Below are positions 1 to 8,289 of a DNA stretch of 27,979 bases, in pieces; position 1 is the stretch's first letter, and each line of letters starts with the position of its first letter. Under the pieces are notes generated by a model. That model did not search any database and was not told the origin of the DNA. It worked only from the letters and a program-made list of their open reading frames with translations. The stretch is taken from assembly GCA_003427395.1 (NCBI GenBank), contig BFEA01000051.1:1486654-1514632 (forward strand). Direction: 5' to 3'. This stretch comes from Chara braunii (lineage: Eukaryota; Streptophyta; Charophyceae; Charales; Characeae). A program made the position numbers and the translations under genes.

Positions 1-54
<54 letters not shown>
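1..54. repeat. (GT)27 microsatellite
   Basis: A perfect GT dinucleotide run opens the window and probably continues upstream. It reads as a Cys-Val repeat in frame with the first gene, but that is an artefact of the repeat; a sensible start codon for the gene lies just after it, at 70. Confidence 0.97.
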
Positions 55-58
<4 letters not shown>

Positions 59-69
59 TGGAGTGTGCT

Positions 70-992
70 ATGCCACCGAGTAGCGAGAACGCCAAACGTC
101 TCCACCAGAAGGAGGAGCCGGTCAGAGCTGTGTTCCCGCTAATGCCAGGGGCAGTTTCTATCCACGGAACAACGGAGCGGACGGAGATCATCGCCGCCAC
201 TCGAGAAGATTTTGAGATGGATCCATGGATGGGCATCGTGCCTTGGACTGATCGCTCTATTCATTATTGGTGTGAAGAGGATTGGGAGTCCGCAATGTCC
301 TTATGTCTATGGGCGAACGAGTATCGCTTTGCTAACATGTTGGAGTGGGGAAACAATATACAATTGCCACCTTTGGATTTTTTGTCGCAGAAGACATTCG
401 CCTTCGCGGCCTCTGATGACAACTTTCACTTTCTACAGTTCAAGTGCATCACAACCTCGCCCAGGACCTGGTCCCCGATTAAGCAATTCGAGTTGCTGAC
501 ATGCGCAAGGTTCTGCGACTTCTTGAGTGACTACCCTTTGCCTAGTTCTCAGAATTCATCCAGTGTGATTTCCTACGGTTGTGTTCGTGTGAAAATAGGT
601 AAACTGACTGTCAACAAGATATTATGTGTGGCCTGCACGAACAATGCAAGAACTTTGACAGACATCGTCGTTTTTGCGACCCATAATAGTTTACATCTTA
701 CTAAAGGTTGCCTCTCGCTCTCAAGTGTTTAGGTAGGGAGGGCAAGTCGGATTTCATGCAGCACGTGGGAGTATCAAAAGGCGATCAAAAGTTGGAGGTT
801 GAGGCTCACATTGCGCGCATCAGAGATGCAATGGGGAAATACTTGGCTAGAAACGAGACGTTTGTTCGCATGAAATACATATCTCCATTCTCGGAAAACG
901 GAAAATACAAAGACCCCCTCCGCCTTACTTTCGGTTCTTCGCTGTCTGCTTTGTACGGGTTCAGTAAAAGGCAACGTTTGCTTTCAACTTAA
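70..992 (+). pseudogene. Unknown-family protein, copy A, broken by a frameshift
   Basis: I do not recognise this family. The reading frame runs from the ATG at 70 to a stop at 730-732, then homology continues in another frame from about 708 to the TAA at 990-992. Copy B downstream shows what the intact product looks like. Shared blocks include EDFExDPWM, a WES...M...C.WAN.Y motif, an SPR.WSP motif, LCVAC, RTLTD and a C-terminal FVRMKYIS...LTFGSS..LYGF. Between the RTLTD codons and the IRDA codons, copy A is 173 nt and copy B 174 nt, so copy A carries a net 1-nt deletion rather than an intron. The N-terminus, about 50 residues before EDFE, has no counterpart in copy B. No signal peptide or membrane segment is evident. 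A sequencing error at the shift would make it intact, so pseudogene status is provisional. Confidence 0.6.
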
Positions 993-1122
993 CTGTAGGT
1001 GAACGGGTCACAGTGTAGTTTGGGGATTGGAACTGCTCATGCTTACGATTTTATGTAAGGAATGTTGCATTGCGTTGATGAGCTACTATAACATAACATA
1101 TGTCGCTTGATTGACACATTGC

Positions 1123-1129
1123 TATAAAA
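1123..1129 (+). promoter_or_regulatory. Candidate TATA box for copy B
   Basis: TATAAAA lies in the spacer between the two paralogs, about 150 bp before the ATG at 1273. Spacing is plausible for a plant core promoter with a ~120-nt leader. The leader would contain short upstream ATGs (for example at 1181). This is a motif match only. Confidence 0.3.
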
Positions 1130-1272
1130 ACAATTTGTCATTCCATTAGTATGTTCGAGGGTTAGCTCAGGTATACCAACATGTATGTTTCTCGTGATAG
1201 AAAGATATATGTTTCTTGTAGCCGATACGCCGATATTCCGTACCCGGGGAGGACTTCGAATCAGATCCATGG

Positions 1273-2049
1273 ATGATTGTTGCCCATTTTGTTGATGAAC
1301 ATCTCGACACCTGGAATGATAGTTCTTGGGAGAGCGTAATGCGAGACTGTCCATGGGCGAATGACTATAAATCCGCTAGCATGATGGAGTGGGGAAATCT
1401 GATCCCTGTGCCCAACGACGTCCTCATCTCAAAGTACCTCCGGCATTTGCGTGCCTCATTGCGGCTTTGCCATCGCGAGTACAACTTGCTGGAATGTGAA
1501 TACACCTCGACTTCGCCACGTGTTTGGTCTCCTGTGATGAAGCAAGAATTGTTGGATTGCGCTCGCCTTAGTCCTTACCTCGAGCACCACCCGCTCCGCG
1601 GTCAGGCCACATCTCCACGAGCTGTGTTGTACTGTTGCATCAGATTACCTTTAGCCAAATTCGTATTCGGTAGGGTGTTGTGCGTGGCTTGTTCGAACAA
1701 GAGTCGAACTTTAACCGACGCAGTTGTATATGTCTCACGCAACGAGTTGAGTTTCCAAAAGAAGGGCACATGTTTAGTGCAAGGCCGATGTCCGGATGGT
1801 AGGATGGATATAGTGTTAGCCAGTCAGGTCGAGGATGTCGACATTTTGCAAGAGGTGGAGAAAAACGTGACGTGTATCCGTGATGCAATAGGTAAATCGT
1901 TGACAGGGAGTGGAGGGTTCGTTCGCATGAAATACATTTCACTGTTCACAAAGAATGCGACCGTCGACGAACCGCAGTGCCTCACATTCGGCTCATCGAT
2001 GAACGTGTTGTATGGCTTTCGCTCCTCGCGGGGTCCCGCTTTGCGGTAG
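1273..2049 (+). CDS. Unknown-family protein, copy B (tandem paralog of copy A)
   Basis: A 258-codon frame ending in TAG at 2047-2049, paralogous to copy A along almost its whole length in the same orientation about 280 bp downstream. Amino-acid similarity with conservative substitutions across the whole length supports real coding. I know no function for it. It looks soluble, is rich in Cys and Arg, and carries no obvious catalytic signature, signal peptide or membrane helix. The annotated ATG is probably not the true protein start. Homology to copy A extends upstream to the EDFE codons at 1249-1260, and the frame is open back to a TAG at 1219-1221. That TAG sits at the end of a pyrimidine-rich TTTCTTGTAG that resembles a 3' splice site, so an upstream exon is possible. 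If there is no intron, the copy is 5'-truncated relative to copy A. Confidence 0.65.
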   Translation: MIVAHFVDEHLDTWNDSSWESVMRDCPWANDYKSASMMEWGNLIPVPNDVLISKYLRHLRASLRLCHREYNLLECEYTSTSPRVWSPVMKQELLDCARLSPYLEHHPLRGQATSPRAVLYCCIRLPLAKFVFGRVLCVACSNKSRTLTDAVVYVSRNELSFQKKGTCLVQGRCPDGRMDIVLASQVEDVDILQEVEKNVTCIRDAIGKSLTGSGGFVRMKYISLFTKNATVDEPQCLTFGSSMNVLYGFRSSRGPALR

Positions 2050-2384
2050 TGTCCACTTGAATCCTGGAACATTGTTAAACAGTTCCATAGTCAGATTGTT
2101 TCAACCATGGCGGGAAGCATGTGGTGTCTGGGTACAGGACATACATTCTGCAGTATGTACTACGTAGGTGGGTCCGTGTGGTATGCCCGAGCACCTGTCT
2201 ATTGTAGTCGCGCCTTTCGTGTCCTCTTATGTGTTTTCTTTTTCATCCTCCGGGACAACTGTGTTATGTGCATGCCAAGGACAAAGGTAGGGTTATGATA
2301 TGGTGGAAATCGAGAAGGCGGACTGGTGTGAAGGTGGGAGGATCGCTGGTAGTCAAATGAAACAGAAGCGTGGTGTACAAAACT
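2050..2384. other. No gene seen
   Basis: Downstream flank of copy B. Only short unsupported frames are present. I see no polyadenylation signal close to the stop and no repeat I can relate to the rest of the window. Confidence 0.5.
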
Positions 2385-2544
2385 GGGACGCTGGACCCGG
2401 TTTCCAGCTGGTGTAGCTCCCAACCACTAGTTTTGGAGCCATCTCCATCGGGGGTCATATTCGTAGGGGTTGCTCATATCTGCTCCACGAATACGGCCAG
2501 TCAAGATGTTTTGCGAAAAGGAAAAAAAAAAAAAAAAAAAAAAT
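2385..2544 (+). mobile_element. Poly(A)-tailed retroposon fragment with the shared 3' tail signature
   Basis: Begins with the tail signature GGGACGCTGGACCCGGTTTC followed by CAGC, then a degenerate version of the TGTTGCTCCCCACNAATAG block, unrelated bases, and an A23 run at 2522-2544. The same signature precedes poly(A) at several other places here (for example 17651 and 19684). Probably a diverged or 5'-truncated insertion. Confidence 0.55.
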
Positions 2545-2810
2545 CATCGTCAATTTTCGTAATTGCTACTCTCTCAACGGGCCCCTTCTCAAAATTTGTG
2601 TTGATGATGCGATGTTCGCCTTGCAGGCCGTTATGTTTATTTGTACGTGTGTACGTGGTTTTTTTTTTCCCCCGTTACTCCCGTAATTGTTGCTCTCTCG
2701 GCGGCTTCTGTTATAACACTTCCGTGCTGCGTGTGTACGTGTCTTTTTTTTTTTTTTTTCGTTCCAAAAAAAAAAAAAAAAGAAAAAAGGGGAAAAAAAA
2801 ATGTAACAAC
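2545..2810. repeat. Imperfect direct repeat with T16/A16 inverted homopolymers
   Basis: Two imperfect copies (about 2550-2665 and 2672-2759) share CGTAATTG.T.CTCTC and GTGTGTACGTG and both end in T runs. The second T run (T16, 2744-2759) is separated by CGTTCC from A16 (2766-2781), so the pair could fold into a hairpin. A- and G-rich sequence follows to 2810. No gene. Confidence 0.55.
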
Positions 2811-2884
2811 ATATCGGGATAGTTCTCACGATGTTTTTTAAAACTAGCAAAAATAAAGAATGTATATTTCATAGTTTGTGTCCG

Positions 2885-3630
2885 GAGCATCCAATGGTCT
2901 GTCGCCTGACGGGTTCCGGACCATGGGATGGCCCGAGGCCTCGGGGGGGCTCCGGACTATGGGAGCCACGGAGGCGCCGCGGAGCAAGAATCCATGGGAT
3001 GGTCGGGCGCCTCGGGGAAGCCGAAGCATCCAATGGTCGAGTGTCCCCAGGGACTCCCCACCACAGCGTCCCCAGGATCGTAGGGCGTCTCGGTGGCTCC
3101 GAAACACGGAAGAGTCCGGACCATGAGTTGGCCCGGCGCGACGGGGGCGGCCGGAATATCCGACGGTTCGGCGCCTCGGGGGCTCCAGACCATGGAATGG
3201 TCCGTCGCCCCGGGGACGCCGGACCATACCATGTTCCGGCGCCTCGGGGGCTTCAGACCATGGGATGGTCCGACGTCCCCAGGGACTCCCCGTCGTTGTG
3301 TCCCCAGGATGGTACAGTGCCTCGGTGGCTCCGGAACAGGGAAGAGTCTGGATCATGCGTTGGCCCAGCGCGACGGGGACGGCCGGAACATCACGGCGGT
3401 GACGGCGCCTCGGTGACTCCGGAACAGGGAAGAGTCCGGACCATGAGTTGGCCCGGCGCGACGGGGACGGCCGGAACATCCAATGGTCCGGTGCCTCGGG
3501 GGCTCCAGACCATGGGATGGTCTGGCACCTCGGGGGCTCCGGACAATGCCATGGTCCGGTGCCTCGGGGGCTCCGGATCATGGGATGGTCCGGCGGCCCG
3601 GGGACGAGAGGCAGACCATTGAAGGCCGGG
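2885..3630. repeat. GC-rich minisatellite with palindromic core
   Basis: Degenerate units of roughly 35-40 bp contain a near-palindrome GGACCATGGGATGGTCC and a GCCTCGGGGGCTCC spacer. A larger block, CTCCGGAACAGGGAAGAGTC followed by a TTGGCCC(A/G)GCGCGACGGGG motif, occurs three times, near 3096, 3329 and 3417. The composition keeps many frames open on both strands; the resulting Gly/Pro/Arg-rich frames show no domain and are treated as spurious. Confidence 0.85.
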
Positions 3631-3831
3631 AAACCTGCATCGCTGCCTGCCGCTCGTATGGTTTGCGGCTCTCCACCTTTATTATTCCTGGTGGCGAGCA
3701 CGGGTGCGAGATGAGCTGCAACGAGCAGTTGCAGCAACGACATCCTCTGCCCCCGCTGCCAAGTATATTGGTGCGTTCAGCTCGACATACCGTAAGAAGT
3801 GCCAATGGTGTGATCAGGATCAATTTTTTTT

Positions 3832-5386
3832 ATGTGCTCGGCGTGTTCGAAGGTCCCCGTGATAGTGGAATTTTCCAATGTCTTTGAATGCTTTGCAGAA
3901 ACCATGCACACGTCGAACGTCAACAGTGAGAAGGGGAGCTGCCCACACCCACCACAGTCATCCACTGCATACCGAGGAACTCCATCGCCGCAACAACCCC
4001 TCTCCAGCTCTGAGAGCAGGTCCCCTTCATTGGCGAAGCTTCGTCGAAACCGTAACTCCTCGCCACGTTCGACTCGTGCTCCTAAGAAGAGAAAAACAAT
4101 TCTTCAATATGAGAGTCACCCATCCCACACTGTAATCCGAAGGTTGAGACAGGAGGATTTAATCAAGGCAGTCAAACATGACGGATCCGCTTCTCCTCCA
4201 TGTCAGGCATCAACAAAGTGTCTGCCACCTCCAGGCATCCGTTGTTGCGAAGACTCATCCATTCGCTGCAATTCGGATGAGGGCAACGGTGGAAACAACG
4301 CATCTTTTCCACCGGATGAACCTTCCGATGAGAGCGAAGACCACACGACCCAACAATGTGTCAGTGAGCCACCATCCTTTATGATGAAGTTGGGGTCGGG
4401 CACGAGGAAGAGGAAATACACGTACATGAAGCGAAAGCGAAGAAGCGAGATATGAGATGCAAATTTGTTGGAGAAATGCACCATGGAAGAATGCACAGCC
4501 GTGCTGAAGAAGACGTGCTGCAAAAAAATGCAGTGTTGTTCTAGAATGACAGCGGAAGAGGTGTACAAGGCGAAAATGAAATATAGATCGCTGAGCCCCG
4601 AAGAAAGGAGGAAGTGGTGGATGAGACAACTAGACAGTTTTACTTGCATCGATGATGAAAAGAAGGTGGTCAAACCTGTTGTGGAAAAACACAGGGTTTG
4701 TATTCAGGCATGGTGCTACATAATCGGCTTCTCCAGAAACACGGACGCATTCTACCATGATTTGCATGAGAACGGTACGGTGTTGCCAATTCATGATAGA
4801 AAAGGTCACGCCACCACATCAGCAGCTCATGCAATGACTTTCCAGACATTCCAGACTTTGATCATGGAGGAGGCCGATGCAATGCCTCACCCGACAGACG
4901 TGAACAAGGACTACGAAGTTAGGCCGCGCATCAGACTGCCTCCAACGTACGCTACCAAAACAAACGTGTATGAAAGCATCAAAAGACGGTTGCAGAAACG
5001 GGACATAGACTGCTGCTCTTCACAAGTTTTCGGAAAGATGTGGCGTGATTTCTTCTGACACGTTCAAGGTCAACCGACTATGCTAGATGCAATTACTGCA
5101 CAAAACAAACAGACCTTATCGAAGGTGTCATACCAGACGTCAGACGAGGTCTCGTTACAAAACGGAATCACCATAGGTCGTTGCAGAAATCATATCGTGA
5201 ATTGTATTAAATATGGTCGGCCGAATCTACGTTCATGAGGACAAAAAGTTTGTGCATTATAATTGATGGAATGGACCAAGCAAAAATGGTGATTCCTCAC
5301 ACTGCTCGCAACAAGAGATCAAAGGCGATGGACAATCGCACAATGATGAAAACAAACCTCACCGGTATTCTAGCACATAGGAGGAC
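3832..5386 (+). pseudogene. Decayed DGMDQAK-family gene, transposase-like (possibly DUF7869 type), 3'-truncated
   Basis: One ancestral frame can be followed through several lesions. Codons 3832-4452 encode a Ser/Pro-rich region with basic clusters PKKRKT and MKRKRRSE, likely nuclear localisation signals. A TGA at 4453-4455 interrupts it. The same frame continues to 5055 with an SPEERRKWWM motif, VCIQAWCYIIGFS, a DLHENG motif and RLPPTYATKTNVYESI ending in FGKMWRDFF. A TGA (5056-5058) and a frameshift near 5050-5061 follow. The next frame shows CNYC, R..HHR.L...YRE.Y, a TAA at 5208-5210, then IIIDGMDQAKMVIPH and NLTGILAH. This order matches, from memory, a large family of uncharacterised proteins common in animal genomes and suspected to be transposable-element encoded. 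The C-terminal half that would hold the presumed RNase H-like residues is missing, cut off where Gypsy sequence begins. The family assignment is from recalled motifs. Confidence 0.65.
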
Positions 5387-5387
5387 T

Positions 5388-6188
5388 CCGCACATTTCGT
5401 TCTTGGGGTACGTAGTGACACGTGGAGGGTTGCGACCGGACTCAAGGAAAGTTGCGGCCGTAAAAGAAGCTCCAGTTCCCACGTCGCTCACGCAGGTTCG
5501 AGCCTTCCTAGGCCTGGCATCGTACTACCGCCGTTTTATCAAAGGTTTTGCGGCGATTGCTCGGCCACTCATGAACCTGCTTTGGAAGGACCAACCTCTG
5601 CAGTGAGACTCTGAGTGCGAGCAAGCCTTTGACGCACTCAAGGAGGCCCTGGCCACCGCACCAATTTTGATCCGGTTGGACCCTACCAAGCAACTCTCTC
5701 TTATAACGGACTAGCAACCCAAAACGATCTCCGTCATCCTAGCGCAGAAGGGGAACGATGGTCGCAAACACATCATCGAGTACGTGTCACGAGCAGTGCC
5801 AGACGAACAGAGAAATGACTCAGCACCCCAAGGCGAATGCTATGCAGTAGTCTGGGGAATCCAACACTTCCATCCGTACCTTTACGGACAGAAGTTCCAC
5901 CTCATGACGGATCATGAGCCCCTGCTGGCTTTGAAGAAGCGCATTAATTACACGGGCATGATTGGACGTTGGGCGGTGCGCTTACAGGAATACGACTTCG
6001 ACATTATTCATCGAAAGACAGAGAGACACGGGAACGCGGACGGACTGACACGTCAGCATCAACCCGCTAAAGTACCTAAGGGCGAGGAAATCATTCCGGG
6101 GAAGGAGTCTGAACCGGCGAACGGGCCTAAGTACGGACAAGTGGCAGTTCTCCCACGTGACAAGAAGCAGACCGGTGGCAATGGGTGA
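5388..6188 (+). pseudogene. Gypsy reverse transcriptase C-terminus and RNase H
   Basis: Starts within RT at HISFLGYVVT (the usual FLGHxVS position), then RAFLGLASYYRRFIKGFA, the RT thumb/connection. A TGA at 5604-5606 interrupts it. RNase H follows in the same frame: the first acidic residue is in TD (5709-5711) directly before a TAG at 5712-5714. In related elements that position is Trp (TDWQP), so TGG to TAG is likely. Other catalytic acids are visible: E in GECYAV (5835-5837), D in TDHEPLLAL (5910-5912) and D in NADGLTR (6039-6041). The frame ends at TGA 6186-6188, and the downstream zinc-finger part is in another frame. Polymerase palm and fingers with the YxDD motif are missing, so this copy cannot reverse-transcribe. 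Confidence 0.88.
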
Positions 6189-6840
6189 CGGAGGTAATCC
6201 CGTAACCCCTCTTTCTCCCCTCTCCTCCTCATCTCTTCTTTCCCTGCCTGATAATTTTTTTTATTTTTGCGAAGCGATCTCTCGCGTATATTCGGTCTTC
6301 ATGCGTCCTAACGAGGAAGGCTATATTGATTGGGTAGATTGTCAACAGTGTGTCGCACGAGCCCATGGCTCGTGCATCCAATACAGAAATGACAGTAAGT
6401 CGTGGTTGTACCCCTTGTGTCGGGTTGACAAGATCCCGACCCAGGCTCGCTTTTTGGAAGCCACGTCCGAATGGTTGGAAAGGACCCGAAAGTTAAGAAG
6501 GGCCGAGGTATGGACGAATATCGCTCTGATTGCTACTCTGGTAGGTAACCCCCTCCAGGACTTCACCAAGGAAGATCGGAGGAGGGTCAATGAAAGGGCG
6601 CGGGATTATCGTTGGAATGAGGGTCGATTGGAGAAAAGGAAAACGGATGGTAGTGGGATTTGGATGGTAGTTCCGCATCTGTTCATGAGGTATGACTGGG
6701 TAAAGACCGCACACTAAGAAACGGTTGCCCATTTTGCAGTACGGATTACGGAATCGACAATTGATAAAAATGATTGGTATTGGTCCAATATTCGTGACGA
6801 TGTGAAATTCATCGTTGCGAACTATCGATATTGTGGTACC
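6189..6840 (+). pseudogene. PHD-like zinc finger plus integrase HHCC domain (Gypsy)
   Basis: This segment continues the polyprotein in a new frame. From 6268 to 6420 there is a PHD-like pattern: FC, then DCQQC, C-x4-H (CVARAH), H-x2-C (HGSC) and W-x-Y-x-x-C. The last part is the PHD hallmark WxCxxC with the first Cys changed to Tyr; one of the first two Cys is also missing. After a Leu/Arg-rich helical linker comes the integrase zinc-binding region: WMVVPHLFMRYDWVKTAH, then TVAHF, then W.NIRDDV..IVANYRYCG. The two His are present; the first Cys of the last pair appears as Tyr. A TAA at 6715-6717 interrupts the domain. PHD fingers read histone H3 tails in other proteins, so a role in choosing the integration site is plausible but inferred. 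Confidence 0.7.
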
Positions 6841-6841
6841 T

Positions 6842-7810
6842 CCTGGTCCTAATAGCTGTGAATATTCAGTCCTGTTGGTATTTGTCGACCATTTTTTGAA
6901 ATGGATCGAGGCCTACCCGTGTCGCACGCGGTAAGCGACCGAAATCGCGCGGTATGTTAACCGTTTTCTCGGGATGCACCAGGACACAGAAGAGATCCTG
7001 ATCGATAACTAGGCGGAATTCAGAGGGTAAGTGTTGAGGAACCTGGTCATACACGGTGTCGCTGTGCGGAATACCGTGCCCCACATGTCGCAATCCAACG
7101 GGCTAGTAGAAAACGCCAATAGGGTGATAAAGACAGCGCTACGACGAAACATCGCGGCTCGGGATCCGAGGCCCTGGCCCGATATCATAGATCACATCTT
7201 GGCGGTCCATCGCGGAACGCCCCACAAATCGACGGGCCTAAGCCCCTTCCAATTAAGGACCAATAGCGTCGCTGGCATTTCGATACCGAGCCTCCCCGAT
7301 GAATCAACGCTGAACCGTCGGCCCACAAGGGCCACGGTTCGGGACAAGGTCAAGCGGCTTTTAGAGCTAATGGAACAGTCCCTCCCCAGGCTAGCCCGAA
7401 AGCGCCAGAAAATGACCGAGTTGGCCCACGACCGACAGGTCCGGAGCTACGAGGCCCGGAACGGGAACGCAGGTCCACGGCCCCAGTACAAATTAGGGGA
7501 CATCGTGCAGGTGAGGAAATGTGCTCGTCAGGGTAAGCTAGCGCCACGATTCTTCGGGCGATTCCGCGTGATCGAGCTTGGACCGAACGGAGTGAACACC
7601 GTGCGGTTCGCGCCGGAGGTCTCCAGAAGCCGATCGGCGAGACCGATCATTCGCCACGTGTCTTACCTGCGTCCCCTCCCTTCCTCCCCGTCGCCTGCAC
7701 CTTCATCCGCTTCCTTCGCCACGGAAGAAGATAACGATTCTCCATCCCCTTCTTCCTCCCGTGCATCTTCAGCCTTTTTCCAGCCTCCGTCCCCGCCACC
7801 ATCGCCATGA
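6842..7810 (+). pseudogene. Gypsy integrase core and C-terminal domain
   Basis: The frame is recognisable from PPGPN, then LLVFVDHFLKWIEAYP, through DN.AEF with the second catalytic Asp (7004-7006), to NGLVEN with the catalytic Glu (7109-7111), 34 codons apart. Stops lie at about 6926, at 7010-7012 and at 7028-7030. The first catalytic Asp is not found; a small deletion between the HHCC region and PPGPN is likely. From 7031 to 7810 the frame is open: RPWPDIIDHILAVHRGTPH and SPFQL, a basic helical linker, then LGDIVQVRK...LAPRFFGRFRVIE and IRHVSYLRPL, the SH3-like barrel. A Ser/Pro-rich tail follows. No chromodomain is visible. The frame ends at TGA 7808-7810, overlapping the next ATG. Confidence 0.85.
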
Positions 7811-8289
7811 GCTTTCTCACGGAGCGAGCCCTCGACGACCATCTCTTAACGCCACTGGGATACATCTCAGCGATTCGACAGGTGTGCCATCCACGACTCA
7901 ACCTGGATCTTCTACGACTGGCGCAGTTCTTCTGCACCTCGGGAGTGTATGCAGTGGCTGAGTTCCGATTCGTGGGCAGTCCTTAGGCGGTGGTACTGGC
8001 AGAAGCGGTGGCTGTCCATCGGCGATCAGCTCCAGGGATTAGCCACGTGTCCACGGTCGTCAGCTTTTGTGGCGACATCAGCACGGTCAATGCATTTCGG
8101 CATACAGCCATCCGGACGTCACTGAGGAAGTGGGCGCAACAACTAGCCATGGAGTGGAACCGCTCTCTTACGCGCCAAGGGGATAATCTTTTCCCCACGG
8201 ACGGCGTCGAGCTCGGAGGGATCCAAGCATTCCAGCACGAGCCGACAGTAGTGCTGCCCGAACTCATCCCCTTCCAGCCTCCCCGATGA
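7807..8289 (+). pseudogene. Gypsy accessory ORF 1, unknown, one internal stop
   Basis: Starts at ATG 7807, sharing ATGA with the stop of the integrase frame, and runs 160 codons to TGA 8287-8289 with one internal TAG at 7984-7986. Recognisable stretches are MSFLTERALDDHLLTPLGYI, LNLDLLRLAQFFCTSGVYAV and, after the stop, an INAF/VNAFRHTAIRTSLRKWA-type segment and DGVELGGIQAFQ. It looks like a mainly helical globular protein. There is no signal peptide, transmembrane helix or fusion motif, so it is not obviously env-like. I know no homolog. The single internal stop and otherwise normal composition suggest it was coding in the parent element. A minus-strand frame across 7983-8609 is treated as its shadow. 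Confidence 0.55.

Noticed and set aside
2885-3630. CRISPR-like array
   Set aside because: Units are degenerate and contiguous with no unique spacers, in eukaryotic sequence; it is a minisatellite.
2844-3743. Long minus-strand frame (299 codons) and overlapping + frames over the GC-rich repeat
   Set aside because: All follow from a stop-poor tandem repeat; several frames on both strands are open at once and none has a domain.
7807-8289. Envelope protein as the identity of accessory ORF 1
   Set aside because: No signal peptide, transmembrane segment or fusion-type motif is visible in either accessory ORF.
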